64,000 nucleotides of DNA from Massiliimalia timonensis (GCF_900186585.1 NZ_FYDD01000003.1:930001-994000); one strand, 5' to 3'. Shown: positions 37,274 through 45,782, counted from the stretch's first letter. Numbers and translations: made by a program. The notes: generated by a model not told the origin, from the sequence alone.

Positions 37274-37603
37274 TTACGAATTGGTTTTTGGGCGCCTGCC
37301 CAGCACAGAATCGGTGATCTGTGCGACCCATGTTTCTCGTTTTTCCCGATACACCTGCTCCAGCCGATCCTTTTCCTGCTCTGCACGTTCTTTGCATAAC
37401 TGCATCTGCTCCTGCGCGTTAGACTTCTCTGCGGCTTCCATATCAGAAAGGTAATTCTGAGCTGATTCTTCCATTTGCTGGGAAAGCTTTTGCTTTTCCT
37501 CCAACACTTTCCGGACAGCCTCTTCTTTCCGGCGGACCGCTTCATTCAGGCGCTCGTTCGCCCGGTGATCGATCGACATAATTTGATCGAATAGTTCTTT
37601 CAT
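37274..37603 (-). CDS. V/A-type ATPase subunit G/H (peripheral stalk)
   Basis: A 109-residue, nearly all coiled-coil protein rich in Glu, Lys, Arg and Gln (ERLNEAVRRKEEAVRKVLEE), the partner helix of subunit E. ATG 37603 has AAAGGAG ten bases upstream; longer frames upstream run through the promoter region. It is the first gene of the nine-gene ATPase operon. The 260 bases before it are very AT-rich and hold the operon leader; no clear promoter hexamers could be fixed there. Confidence 0.85.
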   Translation of the reverse strand: MKELFDQIMSIDHRANERLNEAVRRKEEAVRKVLEEKQKLSQQMEESAQNYLSDMEAAEKSNAQEQMQLCKERAEQEKDRLEQVYREKRETWVAQITDSVLGRRPKTNS

Positions 37604-37862
37604 GAACCGCCATCTCCTTTCTGATTGAATCATAAAAACTGTAAAAAACATCGGGAGAACAAACCATAGGTCCACCCTCCCATAAAAATCACAGTAAAAT
37701 TTGCCTTTGCAGCCTTTGGGTATTTTGTCGGTCCTTTTTGGCTTAATCAAACTATAGTCACTAATTTTGCATATTTTATGAAAAAATCATGAATATAACA
37801 TGAACGAGAATTTTTTTCTTTTTTCGTACAAAATTCATAATTTTTTTAAATAAATTTGTATC

Positions 37863-38543
37863 CTATAACAAAATAGAGCCATTGATTTCCAGCTTAAAAG
37901 TAAGCCCAAAAAAACTTGCTGCTTTCCGGCACAGCAGCATCCGGTTAAGGAAAATCTCAAAATAATCCATCACTGCACAGATCGAAGTGTCAATCTGGAT
38001 CTGCAAAGAAAAGGTTTTGGCTTCCTTGTCTAAAATCGTCTGCGACTCCTCAACTGCAAAGTTTACCCGGTCGTGAATATCAAAGGTAGCAAGGTCGCTG
38101 TTCCGTACCCGGGTGCGGCGCACATCGGTTTTGTCCGCCAAAATCAGCGCCGCAGCCACCGCGTTTACCGGAAAAGCCGTCCCCTCATCGTGGTTCCCAA
38201 TCGCTGTAATGACCTGGGCAATATCCTCTACCGGCATCCCCATCTTGTCTAAAATCCGGAACGCCATCATTGCCCCGCTTTGGGCGTGGTCAGTACGGTT
38301 GATCACATTTCCGATGTCATGCATGTACCCGGCGATCTTTACCAGATCACACTCCCGCTCGGAATATCCCAGCTGTTCCAGAAGTCCGCTTGCTGTTACC
38401 GCGCATTTCATAACATGCGCGAAAGAATGCTCGGTATATCCGATCGCCCGCAGCGATTGGTCCGCCTGCTGGATATACACCTTGATCTCCTCTGACTGGC
38501 GCACCTGTTCAAAGGTCACGCGCCTGCGTTTTTCTTCTTCCAT
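37863..38543 (-). CDS. HD-domain phosphohydrolase
   Basis: A 226-residue cytosolic HD-superfamily protein. The metal-binding motif is intact: HVMKCAVTA, AGYMHDIGNV and later GNHDEGTAF with ILADKTDVRR. Such proteins hydrolyse nucleotides or phosphodiesters; the substrate is not evident. It lies 15 bases after the Nif11-like gene, so the three genes 39011-37863 are probably one transcript. Confidence 0.9.
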   Translation of the reverse strand: MEEEKRRRVTFEQVRQSEEIKVYIQQADQSLRAIGYTEHSFAHVMKCAVTASGLLEQLGYSERECDLVKIAGYMHDIGNVINRTDHAQSGAMMAFRILDKMGMPVEDIAQVITAIGNHDEGTAFPVNAVAAALILADKTDVRRTRVRNSDLATFDIHDRVNFAVEESQTILDKEAKTFSLQIQIDTSICAVMDYFEIFLNRMLLCRKAASFFGLTFKLEINGSILL

Positions 38544-38558
38544 ATTTTCTCTGCTCCC

Positions 38559-38843
38559 TTATTCCATCAACGCCAGTGCGGCAAAAAATAATTCATATAA
38601 ATCATCCCATCCCTCTAATGGATAGGTCGCGCCACCATTGACGCTTTTATGCAGATTACTGCAATATTCTTCTCCGGCAGCCAGCATCTCCCCCGGTGTA
38701 AGGTGAAATCCATATCTTGAAGCTGTTTCGCATAAGGCTGTCATCGGTTCCTCTGCGTGCCTGGTAGAAAGCAGCTCTTGACGAAGGCGGCAGTCTGTTC
38801 TGGCGCGCTGCAAAAGCTGCTCTAAAATTCCATTTACATCCAT
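38559..38843 (-). CDS. Small protein with Nif11-like N-terminus
   Basis: A 94-residue protein. Residues about 4-57 (LLQRARTDCRLRQELLSTRH, CETASRYGFHLTPGEMLAAG) follow the pattern of Nif11 domains, which also serve as leader regions of some modified peptides. After this comes SVNGG and a 24-residue acidic, aromatic end (ATYPLEGWDDLYELFFAALA). The double glycine invites comparison with leader/core peptides, but no modifying enzyme or transporter is nearby. The ATG directly abuts the stop of the preceding 55-residue gene. The Nif11 call is by eye. Confidence 0.55.
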   Translation of the reverse strand: MDVNGILEQLLQRARTDCRLRQELLSTRHAEEPMTALCETASRYGFHLTPGEMLAAGEEYCSNLHKSVNGGATYPLEGWDDLYELFFAALALME

Positions 38844-39011
38844 TTATTCCACAGCCTCTTCCTGCTCCGGAAGACAATTCTTCCAATCAGCGCCATAATA
38901 TTCTGTCATCAGCCTGTCGATCGCATCGCTGGGATAACTTTTCTCCACAAAAATCTTCCACCAGTTTATCACCGACAGTTCCTTTTCTATCTTTCTAACT
39001 TCCAGATCCAT
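38844..39011 (-). CDS. 55-residue protein, unknown
   Basis: Starts MDLEVRKIEKELSVINWWKI at ATG 39011 with AGGGAG nine bases upstream; the end is YGADWKNCLPEQEEAVE. Soluble, aromatic and acidic. Its stop touches the start of the Nif11-like gene, so the two are translationally coupled. It overlaps no other gene and follows ALDH by 14 bases. Family not recognised; the pairing with the Nif11-like gene suggests a common task. Confidence 0.6.
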   Translation of the reverse strand: MDLEVRKIEKELSVINWWKIFVEKSYPSDAIDRLMTEYYGADWKNCLPEQEEAVE

Positions 39012-39025
39012 CTTTAAAACTCCCT

Positions 39026-40384
39026 TTATTTTGTCAGCCGTTTTACCCACCGGAACATAGATTCCCGGTACGGCGGGTAACGAAACGGCATATCCAAATA
39101 ACTTTTAGCCCACAAAACGCCCTTTACATGGGTAAAGGCTTCAAAACTGTAGTCCCCGTGGTATTGTCCCATTCCACTGTTTCCCACACCGCCGAACGAC
39201 AGATGGTGGTTTGCAAGGTGCATGACCACATCATTGACGCATCCCCCGCCAAAAGAAACCTCTTTCATTATTTTTTGCACAAAAGTACGATCTTTGGTAA
39301 AAAGGTAAAGCGCCAAGGGCTTTGACCTTGCCTTTATTGACGCGATCATCTGCTGTGGGTCGTCATAGGCGATCACCGGCAGGACCGGCCCAAAGATCTC
39401 CTCCTGCATCGCCGGCTCGTCCCAAGACGCGTCGCAAAAAATAGTCGGCTCGATCCGGTTGGTCTTTTCATCGCTTGCCCCGCCGATTACATTGTCCCGT
39501 TCTTTGATATATCCGGTCAAGCGGTCAAAATGATGCCGATTGACTACCTTCGGATAATCAGGATTCTCCAGAGCATGTCCGTAAAGCTCTTTCACTTGAT
39601 ACTGCAATTCTGACACGAACGCTTTTTTGACTGACTGGTCTACCAGTACATAATCAGGGGCCACACAGGTCTGCCCTGCGTTTAAAAATTTCCCCCACGC
39701 GATCCGCTTGGCGGCTAGTTCAATAGCAGCGCTCTTATCCACAATACAGGGACTTTTGCCGCCCAGCTCTAAAACGACCGGCGTTAAGTGCTTGCTTGCC
39801 GCCTCCATTACGATCTTCCCTACCCGTTCGCTGCCGGTAAAAAAAATCAGATCGTATTTCTGCGCAAGGATCTCGTCATAACTCGCCTCATCAGGCGCAC
39901 AGGAAATATATTCTTCCGGAAATGCATCTTCAAGCATGCGCCGAATGACACCGGAAACCGCAGGACTGCTTTTCGAGGACTTCAATACCGCGCAGTTTCC
40001 CCCGGCGATCGCACCTACCAGAGGTACCATTGCAAGCTGAAACGGGTAGTTCCAGGGCGACAGGATCAGTGTTACTCCAAATGGCTCCCGGTATACCCGG
40101 CTGGAAGCCGGAAAATGGGTGACGGGCGTTTTTACCCGTTTCGGCTTACACCATCGGTGCAGGGATTTCAGTGCTGTTTTGATCTCCTGCTTTACGATCT
40201 GCACTTCGGTCAAATATCCCTCATATTCCGATTTATTCAAATCCTGCTTTAACGCTTCATATAATTCGGGCTCTCTTTTCTCAATTGCCTGAAGCAGGTT
40301 TTCCAGCGATTTTCGCCGGAACGATTCCTCTTTTGTGCAGTTGGTCATAAAAAAATCATGTTGTTTTTGAACTAACTGGTTCAA
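39026..40384 (-). CDS. NAD(P)-dependent aldehyde dehydrogenase
   Basis: A 452-residue ALDH of the class-3-like group. Cofactor and catalytic motifs: SPWNYPFQLAMVPLVGAIAGG, FTGSERVGK, catalytic Glu in LELGGKSP and catalytic Cys in GQTCVAPDYV, plus the late motif EEIFGPVLPV. It oxidises fatty or aromatic aldehydes to acids; the exact substrate is open. Start TTG 40384 follows AAGGGGG. It lies 13 bases after the YhhN gene. Confidence 0.94.
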   Translation of the reverse strand: MNQLVQKQHDFFMTNCTKEESFRRKSLENLLQAIEKREPELYEALKQDLNKSEYEGYLTEVQIVKQEIKTALKSLHRWCKPKRVKTPVTHFPASSRVYREPFGVTLILSPWNYPFQLAMVPLVGAIAGGNCAVLKSSKSSPAVSGVIRRMLEDAFPEEYISCAPDEASYDEILAQKYDLIFFTGSERVGKIVMEAASKHLTPVVLELGGKSPCIVDKSAAIELAAKRIAWGKFLNAGQTCVAPDYVLVDQSVKKAFVSELQYQVKELYGHALENPDYPKVVNRHHFDRLTGYIKERDNVIGGASDEKTNRIEPTIFCDASWDEPAMQEEIFGPVLPVIAYDDPQQMIASIKARSKPLALYLFTKDRTFVQKIMKEVSFGGGCVNDVVMHLANHHLSFGGVGNSGMGQYHGDYSFEAFTHVKGVLWAKSYLDMPFRYPPYRESMFRWVKRLTK

Positions 40385-40397
40385 CGAAGTTTCCCCC

Positions 40398-41081
40398 TTA
40401 TGATAAACTCAGCGCCAAACACATCATTCCGCCATAATAGGTCAAAAGGTTCCAAAATTTCCCGCTTGGACGGAATGGATGATAAAAAAACACAAACAGT
40501 AAAATCAGGTCGGACAGCAAAAATAAAACCGCGCCCGTTCCCAGCCACAACCCTTGCTGAGAGGAAAAAAGCAGCGCTGTCTGAACGCCTTTTCCACAGA
40601 ACATGGAAACAAAAAAGGCATATGCCAAAATACAAGGGCCCATTTTCTGGACATCCATTCGTTTCAGCCTGGTCAGCCCAAACGCCGCCCCGGTCATCAA
40701 TACCGGGAAGATCAGGTCTGTCCAAGAAAATGCGGTAAATTGATACAAAGAAAGCAAAAAAAGGACATGTCCCAGCAAAAACAATGACAAACCGATTAAA
40801 AACTTGCCATTGGCAGGTTTCCGGTCGTAAAGCGCCAGCCCCACATCTCCGGCAAAGCAGAATAAAAAACCCGGCAGCATCAAAGCGGGCAATACAGTCT
40901 CCCACACAAACCCAAGCTCTGCCCATGCCAAAAGCGCCATTGCCAGAAAACCCAGACTGGTGCCCGTCTTCAGCAGTACATGATACCGCTTCCATTTAGA
41001 ATGGTAACAGCTTACAATCAGCATGATAAACAAACACAAATAGTATACCAGTATAACTCCTTTCGTCCAAAAAAACGCCAT
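40398..41081 (-). CDS. YhhN/TMEM86 family membrane protein
   Basis: A 227-residue protein with about seven or eight membrane helices. It has the family pattern with conserved polar residues in the membrane: LLKTGTSLGF, FCFAGDVGLALYDRK, LFLLGHVLFLLSL and LFLLSDLILLF. Animal TMEM86 members are lysoplasmalogenases; the bacterial function is unproven. ATG 41081 is chosen: the longer frame upstream lacks hydrophobic and ribosome-site support. It is upstream of ALDH in the same operon, suggesting lipid-aldehyde metabolism (inference). Confidence 0.82.
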   Translation of the reverse strand: MAFFWTKGVILVYYLCLFIMLIVSCYHSKWKRYHVLLKTGTSLGFLAMALLAWAELGFVWETVLPALMLPGFLFCFAGDVGLALYDRKPANGKFLIGLSLFLLGHVLFLLSLYQFTAFSWTDLIFPVLMTGAAFGLTRLKRMDVQKMGPCILAYAFFVSMFCGKGVQTALLFSSQQGLWLGTGAVLFLLSDLILLFVFFYHPFRPSGKFWNLLTYYGGMMCLALSLS

Positions 41082-41191
41082 TAGTACTTCCGCCTCCCCT
41101 GCGCTATGTCTAAAGAAAAATCCTTTTTCTCCTATTCTACATGATTTTATCGCTTGATGGAAGTATTTTTCCACGAAATTTGCGATGAAAT

Positions 41192-41228
41192 GAAAAAATC
41201 CGGAGAATAAATCCTCCGGATTTTTCTT
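41192..41228 (-). terminator. Terminator after putP
   Basis: Stem AATCCGGAG with CTCCGGATT, loop AATAAAT, six T on the minus strand; begins next to the putP stop. Confidence 0.85.
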
Positions 41229-42764
41229 TTATTTCATCGCAGCTACCTGGTCAAACTCATCGGTAATTTCTTTAGACGGTTTGCCTGTCAGCAGGCTGAC
41301 CACCACAATTGCAATACATGCAACAAGAAATGCCGGCAGCAATTCGTAGAAATTCCAAATTCCACCCATAGGCGCAATCAAATACTTCCAGATAAACACC
41401 ATGGCTCCCCCGCTGATCATCCCGGCCAAAGCGCCCCAACGATTAGAACGCCGCCAGAACAACGCGAACAGCACAACCGGGCCAAAGGAAGCTCCAAAGC
41501 CTGCCCAGGCAAAGGAAACGATCCCAAATACAGAGCTGTCCGGATCCTTAGCGATAAAGATCGCGATCACTGCGATTGCCACTAACGTGAGCCTTGCGAT
41601 CAGCATGGTAGTTTTTCCGGACATGTTGATCTTAAACACGCCTTTCAAAATATTCTGGGACATACTGGAAGAGGCCGCCAAAAGCTGCGAATCTGCTGTG
41701 GACATGGTAGATGCCAAAATCCCCGCAATGATAACTCCTGCCAGTAAGGCAGCCAGCACGCCGTTTTGGCTGAGCAGGTTCGCAATCTGGACGATGATCG
41801 TTTCCGAACCAGAACCCGCCAGCTTATCCACCGCGCCGACGCTGCTCATCGCCAAACCGATCACACCGATCCCTACAGCAACTGCCAGCGAAATCACGAC
41901 CCAGCTGGATGCGATCCGTCTGGAAAGCTTTAATTTCTTTTCATCTTCAATTGCCATGAAACGAAGCAGAATATGCGGCATCCCGAAATATCCCAGCCCC
42001 CACGCAAACATAGAAGCGATCTTCATCGCACCGTAAGGAGCCGCCGTTCCGGTTTCCGGGTCATGGGTCTGTACCATGCTCAGGTAACCCGGCAGGGATT
42101 TCGCGTTTTCTGCCACAGCGTCAAATCCACCGGCAACGCTCACGCCAAATCCAACCACGATAAACAAAGCCACTGTCATCACAATGCTCTGAATAAAGTC
42201 GGTGGTGCTGGCCGCCAAAAAACCGCCCATTGTGGTATATCCTACAATTACGATCGCACTGACGATCATAGCCGTCATATAATCAATTCCGAACAGGCTG
42301 GCAAACAGCTTTCCGCACGCAGCAAATCCAGAAGCGGTGTATGGGATAAAAAAGATCAAAATAAGCGCCGCGGAAATGCACATCAAAAGACGGCTGGAAT
42401 CGCGGTAACGGTTTGAGAAAAAGTCTGGGATCGTGATCGCGTTCCCCGCAACATGGGAATAACAGCGGATTCGTTTTGCTACGATCAGCCAGTTGACATA
42501 GGTGCCGACCGCCAGCCCGATCGCTGTCCAGCCCGCGTCAGCAATCCCGCTTAAATAAGCAAGCCCCGGCAACCCCATTAAAAGCCAGCTGCTCATATCC
42601 GAAGCCTCTGCGCTCATCGCGGTGACTAAAGGTCCCAGCTTCCTTCCCCCTAAATAAAAGTCATCGACCGTATTATTCCTTTTGGAACACCACAGGCCGA
42701 TCAGCAGCATTCCAATCAAGTAGACCGCAATCGCGATCAACATGCAAATTTGTGACGTGGTCAT
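41229..42764 (-). CDS. putP: Sodium/proline symporter
   Basis: A 511-residue sodium:solute symporter (SSF family) with 13 membrane helices. PutP-type signature: AMSAEASDMSSWLLMGLPG near helix 2, GYTTMGGFLAASTTDFIQSI and STADSQLLAASSSMSQNI (helix 8-9 Ser/Thr cluster that binds sodium). It imports proline with sodium for nutrition or osmotic balance. It has its own promoter and terminator. Confidence 0.95.
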   Translation of the reverse strand: MTTSQICMLIAIAVYLIGMLLIGLWCSKRNNTVDDFYLGGRKLGPLVTAMSAEASDMSSWLLMGLPGLAYLSGIADAGWTAIGLAVGTYVNWLIVAKRIRCYSHVAGNAITIPDFFSNRYRDSSRLLMCISAALILIFFIPYTASGFAACGKLFASLFGIDYMTAMIVSAIVIVGYTTMGGFLAASTTDFIQSIVMTVALFIVVGFGVSVAGGFDAVAENAKSLPGYLSMVQTHDPETGTAAPYGAMKIASMFAWGLGYFGMPHILLRFMAIEDEKKLKLSRRIASSWVVISLAVAVGIGVIGLAMSSVGAVDKLAGSGSETIIVQIANLLSQNGVLAALLAGVIIAGILASTMSTADSQLLAASSSMSQNILKGVFKINMSGKTTMLIARLTLVAIAVIAIFIAKDPDSSVFGIVSFAWAGFGASFGPVVLFALFWRRSNRWGALAGMISGGAMVFIWKYLIAPMGGIWNFYELLPAFLVACIAIVVVSLLTGKPSKEITDEFDQVAAMK

Positions 42765-42816
42765 ACTTTGTTTGTCCTCTCTTTTCCTTTATTTTGCTAA
42801 AACAATAATTGAATAC

Positions 42817-42845
42817 AGTATATCATAAATGAAAGATCTCTGCAA
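42817..42845 (-). promoter_or_regulatory. putP promoter
   Basis: Minus-strand -35 TTGCAG (42840-42845), 17-base spacer, -10 TATACT (42817-42822), giving a leader of about 45 bases before the ATG. Confidence 0.8.
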
Positions 42846-43012
42846 TAAAAAAGGAGGCTTTTGCCTAAATCTGTCCCTTCTTTTTCCATATGGTAAACCG
42901 CAGCCGTCCCGCACTGCCTTTTCTAAAGCGAAAAAGCGCAGCATATCGGCGGTTCCTCCCTTACTTATCATCTCAGCGATGAAATGCTGCGGGAAACTAC
43001 AGGATGCCTGAA
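42846..43012 (-). ncRNA. Possible structured noncoding RNA upstream of putP
   Basis: On the minus strand, CGCAGCAT (near 42991) pairs with ATGCTGCG (near 42941). Inside is a small hairpin TCATC/GATGA, and CCCGCA can instead pair with TGCGGG near 42910. The stretch ends in AGGC-AAAA-GCCT followed by CCTTTTTT (42845-42866), just before the putP promoter. The interval has no convincing protein; a 60-residue frame here lacks coding character. It matches no RNA family I know. Real structure needs covariation. Confidence 0.3.
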
Positions 43013-43031
43013 AAAGCCGTCAACAGAAGCA

Positions 43032-43064
43032 TAGAAGCCGATGGTGCTCACCCATCGGCTTCTA
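43032..43064. terminator. Perfect hairpin downstream of the dehydrogenase
   Basis: TAGAAGCCGATGG pairs with CCATCGGCTTCTA (13 base pairs, short loop), about 80 bases after the dehydrogenase stop. No T-run follows on either strand, so it may be a weak terminator or RNA-stability element. Confidence 0.45.
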
Positions 43065-43141
43065 CACAGTATATTAAGGAGATCCGGCAAAGCAAAATAA
43101 AAGGCCATTCTGCCTTGCCGTTTCAAGGTGGTAACAGCTAA

Positions 43142-44131
43142 CTAATCGCTACATCTGACAGCACCCTTGATAAAGTTCCCCGCCTTGCTTTCCATATCGT
43201 AATTTCCTTTGTCGAACTCCTCCATGGAATAGATATGGTTGGTCACGCCTTGAAACTTCCAAATCCCTTTGGAGATCAGCTCCAGTGCCCTTTTGCACAG
43301 TCCTGCTTCATATTCGATCCGCCGTTCATGGCAGTTGATAGACTGCATGGCTTTCATGTTCCAAAGCTTATAGTCGATCGTACGGTCCCCGTCATTGTGG
43401 AATCCGCCGATCCCCAGCCTCCCATGTGCAGAAACCATTTCCCCGGCTAGGCGCAATGCGCTTTCCGTACCGGCAAATTCCATCACGTCATGGAACCCTA
43501 AGTTAAAAATATCCGCTTTGTGGCCGTCCCGGGTCAAGTCCGGTTTTTCCCACGTTTCCCAATTCAAAAGCATCTCTTTCGGAAGCCCCTCCGGCGCATA
43601 AACTGTGGTAGCGCCAAATTTTAAAGCGTTTTCTCGCGCCTGTTCCCGCGGGTCGATCACAACAATGTCCCCGTAGCCCATGGCGCGAAACAGGGAGATA
43701 ATCCCCAAGCCCATATACCCTGCCCCGATCACGGCAACCGGGTCCCCGCAAAGGGCGGGGGACATCTTCTGCCCGGCACTGAGCAGGCAGGCAAGCGGCT
43801 CTGCGATCGCATCTAGGTCGTCTAGGTTGTCCGGCACATGGCAAGCCTTGTGCGGCTCCATAACAATATATTCTTTATACCCGCCGCCGCCCAAGCCGGT
43901 AACGCGGTCCCCAACGGAAAAACCCGTTACGTTTCGTCCCACCTCGGCAACCACGCCTACCGTTTCATGCCCAAAAATATCACCCGGTCTTGCGGTGGAC
44001 CAAGGATACCATTCAGAATGACACATCCCGGTATAAGTTACTTTCACTAAGATATGTTCGTCGTCAATTTTTGGGATATCTACTTCGATCACCTTGCTGG
44101 TTCTGGGACCGGTCATTACGATTTGTTTCAT
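43142..44131 (-). CDS. Zinc-type medium-chain alcohol/polyol dehydrogenase
   Basis: A 329-residue MDR-family oxidoreductase. Catalytic zinc ligands fit GMCHSEW (Cys) and FGHETVGVV (His-Glu); the Rossmann motif is VIGAGYMGLGII. The loop that normally carries four cysteines for the structural zinc is missing: after GDRVTGLG it goes straight to GGYKEY. Related enzymes oxidise alcohols, sorbitol or threonine with NAD(P). GGAGG lies before the ATG. It is divergent from the AraC-type regulator, which probably controls it. Confidence 0.9.
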   Translation of the reverse strand: MKQIVMTGPRTSKVIEVDIPKIDDEHILVKVTYTGMCHSEWYPWSTARPGDIFGHETVGVVAEVGRNVTGFSVGDRVTGLGGGGYKEYIVMEPHKACHVPDNLDDLDAIAEPLACLLSAGQKMSPALCGDPVAVIGAGYMGLGIISLFRAMGYGDIVVIDPREQARENALKFGATTVYAPEGLPKEMLLNWETWEKPDLTRDGHKADIFNLGFHDVMEFAGTESALRLAGEMVSAHGRLGIGGFHNDGDRTIDYKLWNMKAMQSINCHERRIEYEAGLCKRALELISKGIWKFQGVTNHIYSMEEFDKGNYDMESKAGNFIKGAVRCSD

Positions 44132-44226
44132 TTCGTTTCCTCCTAAGATCTATCTGAAGCATCTGCTTTTTCTTTAATCATATCAGGAAACGGCATGATA
44201 GGAAAAACATAAAAACGAAATAAATC

Positions 44227-44255
44227 TGGACAAAAACGACTTTTTATGATAAGAT
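44227..44255 (+). promoter_or_regulatory. Promoter of the AraC-type regulator
   Basis: -35 TGGACA (44227-44232), 17-base spacer, -10 TAAGAT (44250-44255) in the 147-base gap to the divergent dehydrogenase. Confidence 0.55.
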
Positions 44256-44278
44256 CTCCTAAAAGGATGGTCTTAACT

Positions 44279-45037
44279 GTGAAAATACATCAAATGCAGA
44301 TCTTTTATTCTCAGGTCGCGGCAGTTTCTCCGCACAAGCATGATCTTTGGGAAATCATTATCAATACCGAAGGCGAAGGAGATAATTATCTGGAAGGGGA
44401 AGCGACCAAATTCTTCCCCGGAACAATCACGCTCTGTCCACCGGGAACAGTACACCATAAAATCGCTTCTAACGGTAGTTTTGTGGATCTATCTGTTCTG
44501 TTTTCCGATCCATATTATTTCAGTGGCCTGCGTCAAAATCATTTTGAAGACAATCAGGAAAAGGAGATCCAGCAGCTTATGGAGATCGCTTACCATCATT
44601 ATCATCAGGATAAAAACGACCGCATATCCCGCAATTTAATCGAGGCGGTCTGCGCGCTGATCAGTGAATGGGACAACGCCGGCCAAAGTGATGAAAGGGT
44701 GGAATCGCTGGAAAACCTGATCGCTCAAAATTTTACCAATCCAGATTTTGAGATCGGGAAAGCGATGGAACAAATGAATTACTGTGGCGACTATCTGCGG
44801 CGGTGTTTTAAAAAGGAAACCGGCCTTACCCCGGTCCAATACCTGAACCAAATGAAGATCAATCTGGCAAAAAAGCTGCTACTGAACGCCACCCATCCTC
44901 GTTATCCTATCAGTCATATCGCTTACCTTTCCGGTTTTTATGATGTGGGCTACTTTTCCCGTGTCTTTAAAAAACTAGAGGGCGTTTCCCCTACCGAATT
45001 TTCCGCCAGCCCTTCAGGTAACAATAAAGTAAAATAA
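44279..45037 (+). CDS. AraC-family regulator with cupin sensor domain
   Basis: A 252-residue transcription factor. The N-terminal cupin-like sensing domain (about residues 1-95; HKHDLWEIIINTEGEGDNYL, FFPGTITLCPPGTVHHK) is followed by two helix-turn-helix motifs at about 150-245 (FEIGKAMEQMNYCGDYLRRC, ISHIAYLSGFYDVGYFSRVF). GTG 44279 is chosen because the likely promoter's -10 box lies at 44250 and would overlap the earlier ATG at 44246. It is divergent from the dehydrogenase; the ligand is probably the dehydrogenase substrate (inference). Confidence 0.87.
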   Translation: MKIHQMQIFYSQVAAVSPHKHDLWEIIINTEGEGDNYLEGEATKFFPGTITLCPPGTVHHKIASNGSFVDLSVLFSDPYYFSGLRQNHFEDNQEKEIQQLMEIAYHHYHQDKNDRISRNLIEAVCALISEWDNAGQSDERVESLENLIAQNFTNPDFEIGKAMEQMNYCGDYLRRCFKKETGLTPVQYLNQMKINLAKKLLLNATHPRYPISHIAYLSGFYDVGYFSRVFKKLEGVSPTEFSASPSGNNKVK

Positions 45038-45047
45038 CATCGCTCAT

Positions 45048-45086
45048 AAAAAAGCGCCTCTATTGACAGTGGAGGCGCTTTTATTT
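45048..45086 (+). terminator. Terminator after the AraC regulator
   Basis: AAAAGCGCCTC pairs with GAGGCGCTTTT, loop of about nine bases, T-rich tail. Confidence 0.85.
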
Positions 45087-45140
45087 TTGATACCGTTCTA
45101 TCTCAGCCAGCTAGAAAACACCTGTTCCAATAACAAAGCA

Positions 45141-45744
45141 TTAGTCCTCTTTCACCAAAACCTGGATCTGATAATTCCAATGCAGGATGCCAGAGATCAC
45201 AATCAATTCTACTACAAAAGGGGGTTCTGTTCCATAGTCCTCCCTTGCAATTTCCAACACCCTTTTTAAAACCTGCTCCTTATTCTGCCCGGTACAGTCA
45301 ACACACAGATATATTCCAGCGGGCAAGACTGTCAAATCAGACTGTTCCGGATATTGGAGGCAGGTTGCAAACAACTGGGAACATCCGTTTTTTTGATAAA
45401 TCCCAGCCAGATCCTCAAAAATGAATTGATCCCGCTCTGTTTCGTCAAGCTGATCGTAAAAATGGCTAAGATAACTCCAAAGGTTTTCTAAAGTGGGGTA
45501 TTCCAACATATTCGACGACTTCATCAAGATCATCCAGCATCAGGATTTTTTGAATCTGTGCAAGCGAAAGATCCATATAGCGCAGAGCTTGTACGGTCTG
45601 CAGACGAATAATCTCATCTTTCGCATAATACCGGTAACTGGTCCACTCATGGCTGAACCAGCTTGATCCTGTCATAGTGACGCAGGGGCTCACGGGTCAT
45701 TTCAACCATTTTAGCGACTTCTCCAATGGTATAATAGTTTTCTC
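45141..45744 (-). pseudogene. MerR-family regulator, two frameshifts and no start codon
   Basis: Three frames together spell one MerR protein. The first (near 45740) has ENYYTIGEVAKMVEMTREPL and HYDRIKLVQP and then a stop. The second (45466-45690) has SYRYYAKDEIIRLQTVQALR, the second helix and the linker. The third (45141-45533) has the effector-binding half (LENLWSYLSHFYDQLDE to VLVKED). No start codon or usable alternative precedes the first part, although GGAGGGAG is present. A MerR-type promoter lies right next to it. It was probably the regulator of the neighbouring lipoprotein gene. Confidence 0.85.
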
Positions 45745-45751
45745 CCTCCTT

Positions 45752-45782
45752 GACTTTTGTGTAACACAAAGGTTTATACTAT
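45752..45782 (+). promoter_or_regulatory. MerR-type promoter with 19-base spacer
   Basis: -35 TTGACT (45752-45757), spacer of 19 bases, -10 TATACT (45777-45782). The spacer holds the dyad CTTTTGTG-TAA-CACAAAG. Overlong spacers with a central dyad are the hallmark of MerR-regulated promoters. It drives the broken lipoprotein gene and lies beside the broken MerR gene. Confidence 0.75.

Noticed and set aside
37604-37760. Possible leader peptide (MVCSPDVFYSF) before the ATPase operon
   Set aside because: It overlaps the first ATPase gene in another frame and has no conserved feature; chance is likely.
40381-40995. 204-codon frame on the minus strand
   Set aside because: Alternative frame inside the YhhN gene, which has the correct helices.
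42935-42965. T-box-like sequence (AAGGGAGGAACCGCC) on the minus strand
   Set aside because: Resembles AGGGTGGNACCGCG but no matching antiterminator partner or specifier stem was found, and putP has its own promoter further downstream.
42789-42971. 60-codon minus-strand frame upstream of putP
   Set aside because: It crosses the putP promoter and a hairpin/T-run and lacks family features; a structured RNA fits better.
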